Shown one piece after another: positions 37,486 to 48,700 of a stretch of 64,000 bases of DNA; positions within the stretch are counted from its first letter, which is position 1; every line of letters begins with the position of its first letter. Below the pieces are notes generated by a model. The model saw only the letters and a program-made list of their open reading frames with translations. It did no database searches and was not told where the DNA came from. The stretch is taken from positions 2,728,501 to 2,792,500 of the forward strand of contig NZ_AP026683.1 in the NCBI RefSeq assembly GCF_025997995.1, in the 5' to 3' direction. Source of the DNA: Sediminibacterium sp. TEGAF015 (lineage in GTDB: Bacteria > Bacteroidota > Bacteroidia > Chitinophagales > Chitinophagaceae). A program made the translations under genes and the position numbers.

Positions 37486-40400
37486 ATGAATCTAAGACTG
37501 CTTGCTAGGCCCATCTTAATGGGAGCCTTCGCTTGTCTGTTTGCCATCTTCTCGTATGCGCAAACAAAAACAGTTACCGGTAAGGTAACTGACTCAAAGG
37601 ACGGATCACCGCTCGCTGGTGCATCTGTAGTAGCTAAAGGAACTTCAACAGGTACCCAGACGGGTGCAGACGGTTCCTTCAAATTAAACGTTCCTGCTTC
37701 AACCAAAACACTTGTGATTTCTTTTGCAGGTTATGGTAACGTAGAAGTGAACGTTTCTTCTTCTAACACAGCCAATGTAAAATTGACATCTACCGCTGAT
37801 GCGTTAACAGATGTTGTTGTAATTGGTTATGGTAGCAGAAAATCTAAAGACGTAACAGGTTCTGTTGCGCGCGTTACGGAGAAGGACTTCAACAAAGGTC
37901 AGATCGCTTCTCCAGATCAGTTGTTACAGGGTCGTACTCCTGGTGTGTTGGTAACTCCTTCCACTGGTGAGCCAGGCGCTGCTGCAACTATCAATATCAG
38001 AGGTACAGGATCTATCAGTGGTGCTCAAGAACCATTATATGTAATCGATGGAGTTCCATTGATTCAAGGTGGTACTTTGGGTTCTGCAAGTGGTGTTGAA
38101 GGAAGTACTACTCCTAAAAACCCATTGATTTTCTTAAACCCTAATGATATTGAAAGTATCACTGTATTAAAAGATGCATCTGCCGCAGCGATCTACGGAT
38201 CAAGAGGTGCGAATGGTGTTATCTTGATTACTACCAAGCAAGGTAGAGGTGGTAAAGCAGGTGTTTTCAACTTTGGTGCAACTACCAGTTTGGCTAACAC
38301 TGCTCGTCGTTACGATTTGATGAATGCACAGGATTTCTTAATTGCCGCTAAGAAAGCTAATATTGATGGTGGTGCAGATCCAGTTGCTGCTGGTGAAGCG
38401 GTTAAGGGTATTGACAATGGTGCAAATACCGATTGGCAAGACCAAATTTTCCGTCAGGCAATTTCTCAGAACTATAACCTAAGCTGGGCTTATAGCAATA
38501 AGGGAACTACTGCAAGATTAAGTGCTTCATACGATGACCAACAAGGTATCGTTAGAAACAGTGGATTAAAGCGTATCACTACTCGTGCTAATCTTGGTCA
38601 GAAATTGTTCAACGACAAATTAAAATTAGAAGCAAACATCACTTATTCTAATACTAAGAACACTTACGCTCCATTGTCTAACAATGCGGGTTACCAAGGT
38701 TCTTTGTTGGGTGCTGCTTTACAGTTGAATCCAACCAACCCTGTTTACAATAAGGATGGTTCATTCTTCCAGCCTGGTGATCAGCGTAACCCAGTTCAAA
38801 TGTTGGCTTACTTTGATGACCGTGACTTCGTAAACAGATTCTTAACCAACTTATCTGCTACGTATCAAATCACTCCAAGCTTATCTTACCGTGCGGTATT
38901 AGGTTTGGATAATGCTAAGTCTGAGCGTACTGCATTTGCTGACCCTCGTTTGGGTTCTAACGCATACGGTGGTACAATCAACGTATTTGGTAGAGATTAT
39001 CAGAATGGTATTCAAGGTAATGGCCGTGTAACTAGACAAAATCTAGAAACAAAGTCTACTTTGATTGAACACTATTTCACATTTGATAAAACTTTCAACA
39101 ACGTTCACGCAATCAACGCTGTTGCAGGTTATTCATATCAGAGCTTCCAATCTAGCTACACTGGTAGATTTGGTTGGGGTTTAAATACACCAGTGGTTGC
39201 TCCAACTGATGTATTTGTTAAAGATTTCAGCAAGTTTAAGAACTATGCAAACTTTGTACCTGGTTTCGATAGAAACGAATTACAATCTGTATTCGGTCGT
39301 GTTAACTATACTTACAAAGACAAGTATTTCTTAACTGCTACAGTAAGATCTGATGGATCTTCTAAGTTCGGTGCTAACAACCGTTACGGTACTTTCCCAG
39401 CATTTGCTTTCAAATGGAGAGTATTGGAAGAAGGTTGGGCTAAGAATTCTTTAGGTAAATTATTCAGCGACTTCAACGTAAGAGCGAACTACGGTAAATT
39501 GGGTAGCCAGGATAACCTAGGTTCTTATGCGGCCTTGAACCTTCAACAAACATTTGATGTAGGTAGCGGTCCAACTACTCGTTTCATCCAGCAGGGTAAC
39601 CCTAATTTGAAGTGGGAAGAAGTGGCAACTACAGGTGTAGGTGTTGACTTCACTACTAAGAATGGTCGTTTGTCTGCAACTGTAGATTACTATAAGAATG
39701 AGCGTACCAATATGTTGTTCTTCGCTCCAACTCCGGGTGGATTCGCTCCAACCAGCAGCTGGTGGATTAACTTACCTGGTAAGGTAAACAACGAAGGTTG
39801 GGAAATCAGTGTTAACTATAAGTTGGTTAAAGGCAACAAGTTTAACTGGGACGTAAGTGCTAACGTAACTACTGTTAAAAACAATATTACCGGTTTACCA
39901 ACCCCAATCAATACAGGTGCGGTTAGCGGACAAGGTTTAACAGGTGCATTTGCACAAACTTTAACCAATGGATCTCCTATTTTCACATGGTCAATGCCTG
40001 TGTTCCAAGGATTTGATGGTAACGGTAACGCACGTTATGCTGCAGGTGCTGCTAACCAATTGGTTGGTACTGCATTGCCTAAAATGTTTGCTGGTTTAAC
40101 CAACAACTTCTCTTATGGAAGATGGAATTTAAGTGTATTCTTAAATGCTGTTAGCGGTCACTACGTATACAACAATACTGCGAATGCGTTGTTATTGAAA
40201 GGTAGTTTGCGTAATGCACGTAACGTGACTTATGCAATTGGTAACGGTCCTGAGAATCCATTTAACCCAGGTTCTGTTTCTACAAGATTCCTTGAGAAGG
40301 GCGACTTCATCCGTTTGGCTAACATGAACCTTAGCTATGCGTTCGACATTAAGAGCGGAAAAGCAATTAAGACCTTAACTGCTTTTGCTTCTGGTCAGAA

Positions 40401-40545
40401 CCTAGCATTGTTCACTAAGTACTCTGGAATTGATCCTGAAGTAAACGTAGACAAGAGCATCAACGGTATCCCTTCACGTGGTTTCGACTACACTCAGTAT
40501 CCTAGACCAACTGTTATTACATTAGGTGTTAACGTAGGATTTTAA
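37486..40545 (+). CDS. SusC/RagA-family TonB-linked outer-membrane transporter
   Basis: 1019 residues with a signal peptide (cleaved near FSYAQ). The N-terminal carboxypeptidase-regulatory-like domain is at about 28-108 (TVTGKVTDSKDGSPLAGASVVAKGT). The SusC signature LTDVVVIGYGSRKSKDVTGSV is followed by a plug with GAAATINIRGTGSISG and DASAAAIYGSRGANGVILITTK. The rest is a 22-strand-type barrel ending VGF. It forms the channel of a SusCD pair that imports oligosaccharides or other large nutrients. SusD follows after a 27-base gap. Codon use differs from neighbours (many GGT, CGT, AAC and TTC codons), which suggests very high expression. The substrate is unknown; no glycoside hydrolase is in this operon. 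Confidence 0.97.
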   Translation: MNLRLLARPILMGAFACLFAIFSYAQTKTVTGKVTDSKDGSPLAGASVVAKGTSTGTQTGADGSFKLNVPASTKTLVISFAGYGNVEVNVSSSNTANVKLTSTADALTDVVVIGYGSRKSKDVTGSVARVTEKDFNKGQIASPDQLLQGRTPGVLVTPSTGEPGAAATINIRGTGSISGAQEPLYVIDGVPLIQGGTLGSASGVEGSTTPKNPLIFLNPNDIESITVLKDASAAAIYGSRGANGVILITTKQGRGGKAGVFNFGATTSLANTARRYDLMNAQDFLIAAKKANIDGGADPVAAGEAVKGIDNGANTDWQDQIFRQAISQNYNLSWAYSNKGTTARLSASYDDQQGIVRNSGLKRITTRANLGQKLFNDKLKLEANITYSNTKNTYAPLSNNAGYQGSLLGAALQLNPTNPVYNKDGSFFQPGDQRNPVQMLAYFDDRDFVNRFLTNLSATYQITPSLSYRAVLGLDNAKSERTAFADPRLGSNAYGGTINVFGRDYQNGIQGNGRVTRQNLETKSTLIEHYFTFDKTFNNVHAINAVAGYSYQSFQSSYTGRFGWGLNTPVVAPTDVFVKDFSKFKNYANFVPGFDRNELQSVFGRVNYTYKDKYFLTATVRSDGSSKFGANNRYGTFPAFAFKWRVLEEGWAKNSLGKLFSDFNVRANYGKLGSQDNLGSYAALNLQQTFDVGSGPTTRFIQQGNPNLKWEEVATTGVGVDFTTKNGRLSATVDYYKNERTNMLFFAPTPGGFAPTSSWWINLPGKVNNEGWEISVNYKLVKGNKFNWDVSANVTTVKNNITGLPTPINTGAVSGQGLTGAFAQTLTNGSPIFTWSMPVFQGFDGNGNARYAAGAANQLVGTALPKMFAGLTNNFSYGRWNLSVFLNAVSGHYVYNNTANALLLKGSLRNARNVTYAIGNGPENPFNPGSVSTRFLEKGDFIRLANMNLSYAFDIKSGKAIKTLTAFASGQNLALFTKYSGIDPEVNVDKSINGIPSRGFDYTQYPRPTVITLGVNVGF

Positions 40546-40572
40546 TAAAGAACAACATAAATATTGACTAAT

Positions 40573-42165
40573 ATGAAAAATATAATTAAAAGCTACATTT
40601 TACCTGCCGCGGCAGTAGGTGTACTTGCGATCACGTCTTGTTCCAAGCTTGATCCCAAGTTGGAGGCGCCAAACTCCATAGCTCCTAATCAGGCAGGAGG
40701 TGCTCCATCAGCACCATCAATTGCTGCAGTTTATGAGCAATTGAACCAATTAACCGGTGGCCAGGGTAACTGGTTTGGTATGCAAGAGCATTCCACCGAC
40801 GAAATCATGGGACCAACACGTGGTACTGACTGGGATGACTTTGGTACATGGCGTCGTTTACACCTTCATACCTGGGGTCCTGATCACAATCAGATCAACG
40901 ACACTTGGAATGGTTTGAACGGTGCATTATTCCAAACAACTTTGGTTGCTGAAACCAAAACTGGATTGGAGAAAGCAGAAGGTCAATTCCTACGTGCTTA
41001 CTTCCGTTTCTTAACTTGTGATTTATATGGTCAAGTACAATCAAGACCTGCTACAGCAGCTGCTAGCGCAATTCCTGATGTATTAACCAGATCTCAGGCG
41101 ATTGATGCCATCATCACAGAATTAGAAGCTGCAGTTCCAAACTTGCCAGCTTATAACGGAGCTAACCGTGGACAAGCAACTAAAGAAGCTGCTTGGACTT
41201 TATTGGCAAAAGCGTATTTAAACAAAGCAGTTTATAAGCAAGATCCAACTAAACCAGCTGGACCTTACACTTTTGCTGCTGCGGATATGAACAAAGTAAT
41301 TGAGTACTGTAACTTAGTTGCTGCGAATACGAATCTTGCTATTGATTCTTACTATTGGGATAACTTTAAGTGGGATAACGGTACTGCTTCTTCTGAGAAC
41401 ATTTTCGTTCGTAAAGCGGGTGCAGATGCAAGAGCAGGTAATGGTGCTGGTTTAAGATGGCAGACTTCTCAGAGCTGGCATTACAACCAAACTCCTTCTT
41501 CTTGGAATGGTTTCGTAACCCTTTCTCAGTTCTACGATAGCTTCGAAGGTAGCGACGTTCGTAAGAGCGATACCTTGGCTGGATTCACTGATAGAGTAGG
41601 TGCTACAGCAGGTTTATTAGTAGGACAAGCTCGTGGGCCTAAAAACGGTGTAATTGGCGATCCAATCGTTGATTTGAAAGACCGCTCTGGAAACCCATTG
41701 ATTTTCACTCGTACTGCTTCAATCTTCTTTAATGGTGAAGCAAGCGGTATTCGTGTAAATAAGTTCCCTCTTGACCCATCAACTATCAACGATGGTGCTT
41801 GGGGAAGTGCGAACGAGTTTCCTTTCTTCCGTTTCTCTGATGTTCGCTTAATGAAAGCTGAAGCTTTATTAAGAGGTGGTACAACAGGTGCTAACGGTGA
41901 AACAGCTTTATCTATCGTTAACGACCTACGTTCTAAGCGTAGAGCTACTGCTCTAGGTTCAATTACCCTTTCATCTTTATTGGCTGAAAGAGGACGTGAA
42001 CTATACTTAGAAGGTCACAGAAGAACAGATATGATTCGTTTTGGTGTATTCAACGCTCCAGTTGAAGAGAGAGCCAATGCATCTGATGCATACAAAGTGG
42101 TTTACCCAATTCCAACCGTTTCATTATCTTCTAACCCTAACTTGAAGCAAAACTTCGGATACTAA
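40573..42165 (+). CDS. SusD/RagB-family surface lipoprotein
   Basis: About 530 residues from the ATG at 40573; a TTG nine bases upstream is also in frame. The signal ends AITSC (Cys23), so it is a lipoprotein. The body has the SusD TPR-like helices (QFLRAYFRFLTCDLYGQV, EAAWTLLAKAYLNKAVY) and the C-terminal RLMKAEALLRGG and ERGRELYLEGHRRTDMIRFG segments. It caps the SusC barrel and binds substrate. Codon use is highly biased, as in the susC gene. A terminator follows at 42186. Confidence 0.97.
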   Translation: MKNIIKSYILPAAAVGVLAITSCSKLDPKLEAPNSIAPNQAGGAPSAPSIAAVYEQLNQLTGGQGNWFGMQEHSTDEIMGPTRGTDWDDFGTWRRLHLHTWGPDHNQINDTWNGLNGALFQTTLVAETKTGLEKAEGQFLRAYFRFLTCDLYGQVQSRPATAAASAIPDVLTRSQAIDAIITELEAAVPNLPAYNGANRGQATKEAAWTLLAKAYLNKAVYKQDPTKPAGPYTFAAADMNKVIEYCNLVAANTNLAIDSYYWDNFKWDNGTASSENIFVRKAGADARAGNGAGLRWQTSQSWHYNQTPSSWNGFVTLSQFYDSFEGSDVRKSDTLAGFTDRVGATAGLLVGQARGPKNGVIGDPIVDLKDRSGNPLIFTRTASIFFNGEASGIRVNKFPLDPSTINDGAWGSANEFPFFRFSDVRLMKAEALLRGGTTGANGETALSIVNDLRSKRRATALGSITLSSLLAERGRELYLEGHRRTDMIRFGVFNAPVEERANASDAYKVVYPIPTVSLSSNPNLKQNFGY

Positions 42166-42185
42166 TATCCAGGGTTAATTATACT

Positions 42186-42224
42186 ATCCCTCCGCAATCA
42201 TTTGATTTCGGAGGGATTTTTTTT
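42186..42224 (+). terminator. Rho-independent terminator after susD-like gene
   Basis: A 9-bp stem ATCCCTCCG / CGGAGGGAT is followed by a run of eight T residues. It separates the highly expressed SusCD pair from the FG-GAP genes and would allow only read-through expression from the upstream promoter. Confidence 0.85.
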
Positions 42225-42269
42225 GCCCCTGTGTGAAACATTCGCAACATACAATGCGTATTTTAGCAC

Positions 42270-45200
42270 ATGCGCAAGAATCAGTTTTTTTTTATTGGTT
42301 TAATGATTGGATTGTTGGCTTCCTGTAAAACCCAAAAGCAGGATACCCTTTTTGAAGAGGTAAAAACCAATATTCAATTCACCAATACACTTACGGAATC
42401 AGATGATTTCAATGTTTTCAAGTATCGGAATTTTTACAATGGCGGTGGCGTTGCAACCGGTGATTTAAACAATGATGGGTTGCCAGAAGTTTTCTTTACT
42501 GCCAACCAGAGCAGCAATAAACTGTATTTAAATAAAGGCAATTTTGAGTTTGAAGATATTACGGAAAAGGCGGGAATAAAATATGACGGAGAGTGGAGTA
42601 CCGGAGTTGTTTTCGTAGATATCAATTCAGATGGATGGCTCGATATCTATGTATGCAATGCGGGCAATATGCTGCAAAAAGAAAAAAGAAAGAATAAGCT
42701 TTACATCAATAATCACAACAATACATTTACAGATAAAGCCGCTGAATTTGGCCTTGCCGATGATGGGTACTCTACACAAGCGAGTTTCTTTGATTATGAT
42801 TTAGATGGCGACCTCGATTGCTTCTTAGTGAATAACAGTCCCATTCCGGTAAATACGTTGAACTATGCCAATATGCGTAATATTCCGGAGGCCAAAGCGC
42901 CATTTGCAGAATTTTTAAAAGGGGGCGGAGATCATTTATTCAGAAATGACAATGGTGTTTTTAAAGAAGTAACCTATGAGTCTGGTATATATGGAAGTAT
43001 CATCAGTTTTGGATTGGGGGTAACAGTGGGTGATATCAATCTAGATGGCTATCCAGACATTTATGTTTCCAACGATTTTTTTGAGAAAGATTATTTATAT
43101 ATCAATCAGAAAAATGGCACATTTAAAGACGAAATAGGAACAAGAACACAGCATATCAGCTTCTCTTCCATGGGTGCGGATTTGCAAGACATTAACAATG
43201 ACGGTAAGCCGGATATTTTTACAACCGATATGCTTCCAGGAGATGATTATCGATTAAAGACCAACACTTCTTTTGAGAGCTACGATGTATTCATGCTTAA
43301 GAAAAACCAAGATTTCTTTAATCAGTTTACACAGAATTCATTGCAGGTAAATAACGGTGAAGGAAAGTTTCTGGAGACCGCATTCTATAGTGGAGTGGCA
43401 GCCACCGACTGGAGCTGGGGTGCCTTGATGTTTGATGCAGATAACGATGGATGGTCTGATATACTGGTTTGTAATGGTATTTACAGAGATGTAACCGATC
43501 AGGACTTTATTGATTTTTTTGCCAATGATGTGGTGAATCAAATGGTATTGAATGGTAAAAAAGAGCAGGTTAACAATGTGATTGATAAAATGCCATCTGT
43601 TCCTATTCCGAACAGTATGTTTAAAAACAATCGCAATTTAAAATTCAGTAATGAATCGGTTAACTGGGGATTAGATAAGCCGAGCTTTTCCAATGGCGCA
43701 GCATATGCAGACTTAGACAATGACGGAGATTTGGATTTGATCATTAATAATGTGAATCAACCGGCAAGCGTTTACAAAAATAAGCGCAATGAACAAATTA
43801 AGAATAATGCAACTGCAAGCCAAAATTCATCAGAGGATTCAAAGGGAAATAAAAGTGTAGCAGTAACTGAAAATGGTGAAGCTAAATGGATGGCAGTGCA
43901 ATTGCAATATCAAAAGCCAAATCTTTTTGCCATCGGGAGCACAGTAAAAATATTCAAGGGAGAAGAAATTATCACCAGAGAGTTGATTCCGAGCAAAGGG
44001 TTTCAAAGTTCAGTTGAATACAAATTAACCATTGGATTGGGAGCAGGTAACGTAGATTCCATGCAAATCATCTGGCCTAACAGAACAGTAACTACTATTC
44101 AAAAACCAGCAGCCAATCAACTGCACAAAGTCAACTATGATGCGGCAAAAGCTGTGCCTTATCTGTCTAAACAATCTGTAGCTAACACGCTGTATGCCGG
44201 GGATCCATCTGCAAATAATGCCACTGCTTTGTTGCAGCAGCAGACCATTCAATTGGAGAAACATACAGAAGACGACCAGGTAGATTTTTACATAGAAAGA
44301 AATATTCCTTTCATGTTAAGTAAGCTGGGCCCTAAAGCAGCTGCAGCCGATATAAATGGCGATGGATTGGAAGATTTATTTGTTGGTGGCGCAAGAGGAC
44401 AGGCAAGCCAATTATACCTGCAAACCAGAGCAGGCATGAAGAAGCAGCAAGTGAAAGATTTTGAGCAGTATAAATTCAATGATATAACAGCTGCATTTTT
44501 CTTTGATGCCGATCAGGATGGCGATTTGGATTTATTTGTTGGTGGCGGAGGCAATTTTGCGCCAGCGTCTGTAGACATGTATCAGAACCAATTGTACTTG
44601 AACAATGGAAAAGGGGCACTCACTTTAAAGTCTGGAGCTTTTTTAATCAGTCATACCAATTGTGGGGTGGCGATTCCTTTGGATTATGATCAGGATGGGA
44701 AGCTTGATATTTTTAGTGGAAGCAGAAGCACACCACAACAGTACGGGGTAGCTCCGGCTAGTTTCCTTTATCACAACGAAGGCAATGGGGTGTTTAAAGA
44801 AGTAAGCGCCAGTGTAGCTCCTTTCCTGTCAAACCTGGGTATGATAACTGGTGCAGTTTATGCCAATGTGCTGGGCGATAGCAAAAGTGAATTAGTGATA
44901 GTAGGTGAGTGGATGTATCCACATGTTTACCAATACAATGGAAAGCAATTCCAGGAACAGAAATCAGGATTGGAAGATCAGTATGGATGGTGGCAAACAG
45001 TGGTTGCTGACGACCTGGATAAGGATGGAGATCTGGATTTGGTGTTGGGTAATATAGGTGAGAATTTTTATTTGAAAGCAACTAAAGAAGCTCCTGTAAA
45101 ATTATTTATCAAAGATTTTGATAAAAATGGAACACTCGATAAAATTTTCAGTCATACACTGAATGGAAAAGACATGCCAGTGTTTTTAAAGAAAGACATT

Positions 45201-45701
45201 ACAGAGCAGTTGCCTTATTTGAAAAAGGAGAATTTAAAACACCAGGATTTTGCTAATAAAACCATTCAGCAATTATTCCCGAATCAATTGGCAGATGCAC
45301 AGCTATTGCAGGTAACCAATGCAGCTTCGGTACTAGCTATCAATAATCAAAAACAATCATTCAGCATTCAGGCATTGCCTTATCAATTACAATTATCTAG
45401 TGTGAATGCCATAGCTATAGACGATTTTAATGGAGATGGCAATAAGGATATTGTAACGGCAGGAAATTTTGTTGATCTGCTGCCACAGTTTTGCAGTATC
45501 GACGGTTCTTATGGCAATCTGTTGCTGGGTAGGGGAAAAAATCAATTTGTAGTAAGTACGCCTCAGGTGTCTGGTATTAGTATCAATGGACAAATCAGAC
45601 AGATACTGCCTATTACTATTCAGCAAAAAAACGGTTACCTTTTTTTACAAAACAATCAGGTACCATTGTATTTTACCAAAACTATTGCGGGTAAAAAATA
45701 G
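42270..45701 (+). CDS. CRTAC1-like giant FG-GAP/ASPIC-UnbV lipoprotein (second copy)
   Basis: 1143 residues with a signal ending LLASC (lipoprotein). Thirteen Asp-rich loops (DLNNDGLPE, DINSDGWLD, DYDLDGDLD, DINLDGYPD, DADNDGWSD, DLDNDGDLD, DINGDGLED, DADQDGDLD and so on) are arranged as in the gene at 8568: seven loops, an ASPIC/UnbV-like segment at about 545-610 (FAIGSTVKIFKGEE ... IWPNRTV), then six more. The gene sits between the SusCD terminator and the third copy, 3 bases away. In Bacteroidetes such proteins are often found beside SusCD pairs, suggesting a partnership at the cell surface. Confidence 0.88.
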   Translation: MRKNQFFFIGLMIGLLASCKTQKQDTLFEEVKTNIQFTNTLTESDDFNVFKYRNFYNGGGVATGDLNNDGLPEVFFTANQSSNKLYLNKGNFEFEDITEKAGIKYDGEWSTGVVFVDINSDGWLDIYVCNAGNMLQKEKRKNKLYINNHNNTFTDKAAEFGLADDGYSTQASFFDYDLDGDLDCFLVNNSPIPVNTLNYANMRNIPEAKAPFAEFLKGGGDHLFRNDNGVFKEVTYESGIYGSIISFGLGVTVGDINLDGYPDIYVSNDFFEKDYLYINQKNGTFKDEIGTRTQHISFSSMGADLQDINNDGKPDIFTTDMLPGDDYRLKTNTSFESYDVFMLKKNQDFFNQFTQNSLQVNNGEGKFLETAFYSGVAATDWSWGALMFDADNDGWSDILVCNGIYRDVTDQDFIDFFANDVVNQMVLNGKKEQVNNVIDKMPSVPIPNSMFKNNRNLKFSNESVNWGLDKPSFSNGAAYADLDNDGDLDLIINNVNQPASVYKNKRNEQIKNNATASQNSSEDSKGNKSVAVTENGEAKWMAVQLQYQKPNLFAIGSTVKIFKGEEIITRELIPSKGFQSSVEYKLTIGLGAGNVDSMQIIWPNRTVTTIQKPAANQLHKVNYDAAKAVPYLSKQSVANTLYAGDPSANNATALLQQQTIQLEKHTEDDQVDFYIERNIPFMLSKLGPKAAAADINGDGLEDLFVGGARGQASQLYLQTRAGMKKQQVKDFEQYKFNDITAAFFFDADQDGDLDLFVGGGGNFAPASVDMYQNQLYLNNGKGALTLKSGAFLISHTNCGVAIPLDYDQDGKLDIFSGSRSTPQQYGVAPASFLYHNEGNGVFKEVSASVAPFLSNLGMITGAVYANVLGDSKSELVIVGEWMYPHVYQYNGKQFQEQKSGLEDQYGWWQTVVADDLDKDGDLDLVLGNIGENFYLKATKEAPVKLFIKDFDKNGTLDKIFSHTLNGKDMPVFLKKDITEQLPYLKKENLKHQDFANKTIQQLFPNQLADAQLLQVTNAASVLAINNQKQSFSIQALPYQLQLSSVNAIAIDDFNGDGNKDIVTAGNFVDLLPQFCSIDGSYGNLLLGRGKNQFVVSTPQVSGISINGQIRQILPITIQQKNGYLFLQNNQVPLYFTKTIAGKK

Positions 45702-45704
45702 CGT

Positions 45705-48700
45705 ATGAAAATGAAATGGAAAAGTTTGGGTTTGGTGGGATTAATCACGCTGTTCCTTGCCATTGGCTGTAAGCAAAGCAGTTCACCTTCTCTGTTTACA
45801 CCAATTGATGCGAATCAATCAGGGTTAAACTTTACCAATACACTAACTCCTACAAAAGAGTTCAATTTATTCTCTTATATGTACTATTATAATGGTGCAG
45901 GTATTGGCGCAGGAGATTTTAATAGGGATGGTAAAATTGATTTGTTTTTTGCAGCCAATCAAACGGGCAATCATTTATACCTGAATCAGGGGTTAATGAA
46001 ATTTGAAGACGTTACAACAGCAGCCCAAATTCCTAATGATGGTTCATGGAGTACGGGTGTATCTGTTGTAGATATCAATAACGATAGCTTACTTGATATT
46101 TATGTATGTAGGGTGGGCAATTACAAAGTATTAAAAGGTAAGAATCAATTATTGGTTTGTACAGGAATAACCAAAGAAGGGATTCCGCAATACAAAGACC
46201 AGGCAGCTGAATACGGATTGGATTTTTCGGGATTTAGCACACAAGCTGCTTTTTTAGACTATGACGAAGACGGAGACCTGGATATGTTTTTATTGAACCA
46301 TTCTGTTAATCACGATGGAAACTATGCACCCAGAAAGAACTTTGAAAATACATTTGATGCACTAGCTGGTCAGAAATTTTATCGCAACGATACTCAGAAG
46401 AATGCAGACGGTATGTTAACAGGGAGATTCACTGATATTACTACCACAGTAGGTATCAATGGATCTAAAATTGGGTATGGGTTAGGGGTAGCCGTTTCAG
46501 ATATTAATGTAGATGGCTGGCCAGACATTTATGTAGGAAATGATTTTCACGAAAATGATTATCTCTATATTAACAATAAAAAAGGAGGCTTTGAAGAGAA
46601 AGGAAAGGAAGCCATGATGCATACCAGTCAGTTCTCTATGGGTGTTGATGTGGCAGACGCGAACAATGATGGACTTCCCGATATTGTTTCCATGGACATG
46701 TTGCCCTATGAGTCCTATATGCTCAGAAGATCTTTATCTGAAGATGACTACAATATTTTCCAGAACAAACTAGCTTTTGGGTATACGTATCAATATGCCA
46801 GAAATAATCTTCAATACAATCGGGGCAACGGACAATTTAGTGAAGTAGGGCAGTATGCAGGTATTCACGCTACAGATTGGAGCTGGGCTTCATTGTGGAT
46901 GGATTTTAACAACGACGGCAAGAAGGATCTTTTTGTTTCGAACGGGATACCCAAGCGAATGAACGATATAGACTATATCAATTTTGTATCCGGAGAAGCT
47001 TTACAGGAAAAATTGAAAAACAATAGTTTAGAAAGCAAGGATTTGACCTTGATCAATCAGTTTCCTGAAATTAAAATCCCCAATCAGTTTTTTCAGAACA
47101 AGGGTGCATTTAGTTTCAATAATATAACCCAGGCCATTGATAAAAATCCCAATAGTTTCTCTAATGGTGCAGTATATGCCGATTTGGACAACGATGGAGA
47201 TCTGGATATTGTGGTAAATAATATCAATGATCCTGTGCTCATTTATAGAAACAATACAAATCTTCCTGCTAATCCTTCAGCGAATAGAAGCAATTCTAAA
47301 AATGTAAATAATAATGCAGAAAATAAACAGCTTAATTATGTTTCCATACAGCTGAAAGGTAGCACGCAAAATACTATGGCGGTAGGATCAAAGCTGATGG
47401 TTTATGCAAAAGACGCGCTATATACCTATGAAAACTATCCAGTGCATGGCTTTTTATCGAGTATGCAGATTCCTTTGCATATTGGATTAGATAATATTCA
47501 GCCAGACTCTGCAATCCTTATCTGGCCCGATCAAACTTATCAGCGTATATCGATACGTCCGGGAATTCATATATCTATGACTTATCAGCCGGGGCTTCCC
47601 AAATTTGATTATAACAAGCATGCCCTACAATTATCCAATTTGAATCAACATGGCAATCTTGAAGAAAGCTCCATTTCAAATAAGCCTGTATTCAACGATA
47701 TTACTGCAGCAACAAAATTGAATTATCAGCATAAAGAAAATCCCTTCAATGAGTTTGACAGAGAACCTTTGATTCCTCATATGACATCAGCTGAAGGTCC
47801 TGCATTGGCTATTGCCGATATTAATGGTGATGGCTTGGAAGATATTTTTATAGGGGCATCAAAAACGCAACACAATGCTGTGTATATGCAGCAATCGAAC
47901 GGAATTTTTAAGCAAATGCCGCAGCCTGCTTTATTGTTGGATTCCATGTGGGAGAATACGGATGCTGTATGGGCAGATGTAAACAAAGATGGCTATAAAG
48001 ATTTACTCATAGCTAGTGGAGGAAATGAATATTATGGAGATGACCCGCACTTGTTGCCTTTACTATATCTTAATAACGGAAAAGGAAAGTTGACTAGAAA
48101 AGCAGATGCATTTGCTGGTATCAATACAACTCAAAGTCGCATTATTGCAGAAGACTTTAACGGAGATGGAGCTGTTGATCTGTTGTTAACAGGAAGGGTT
48201 GAACCCTGGAAATATGGCAATGCCCCCAGAACCTATTTATTGGAGAATGATGGGAAGGGAAACTTTACAGATCAGACAATCCGTTATTCCAAAGAATTGC
48301 TGAACCCAGGTATGGTAACTGATGCACAATTAGCTGATATTAATCAGGATGGCAAAAAAGATATTCTGATTAGTTCTTTATGGGGAACCATCGATGCATT
48401 TATCAGAAAGGGAAATCAATTTGTGAAGCAGACCATACTTAATCAGAAAGGATGGTGGCAATCGATAACACTGCTGGATATAGACAATGATGGAGATCAG
48501 GATATACTGGCAGGAAATTTTGGATTAAATAGTCGACTGAAAGCCAGCGCAGCAGAACCGGTTCGTATGTACCTGAACGACTATGATAATAATGGAAGAA
48601 TGGAGCAGGTAATCACGTATTATCTACAGGGAAAAGAAATGCCTTTTGCCAGTAAAATACAATTGGAAAAATCATTACCTGTTCTAAAGAAGCAGTTCCT

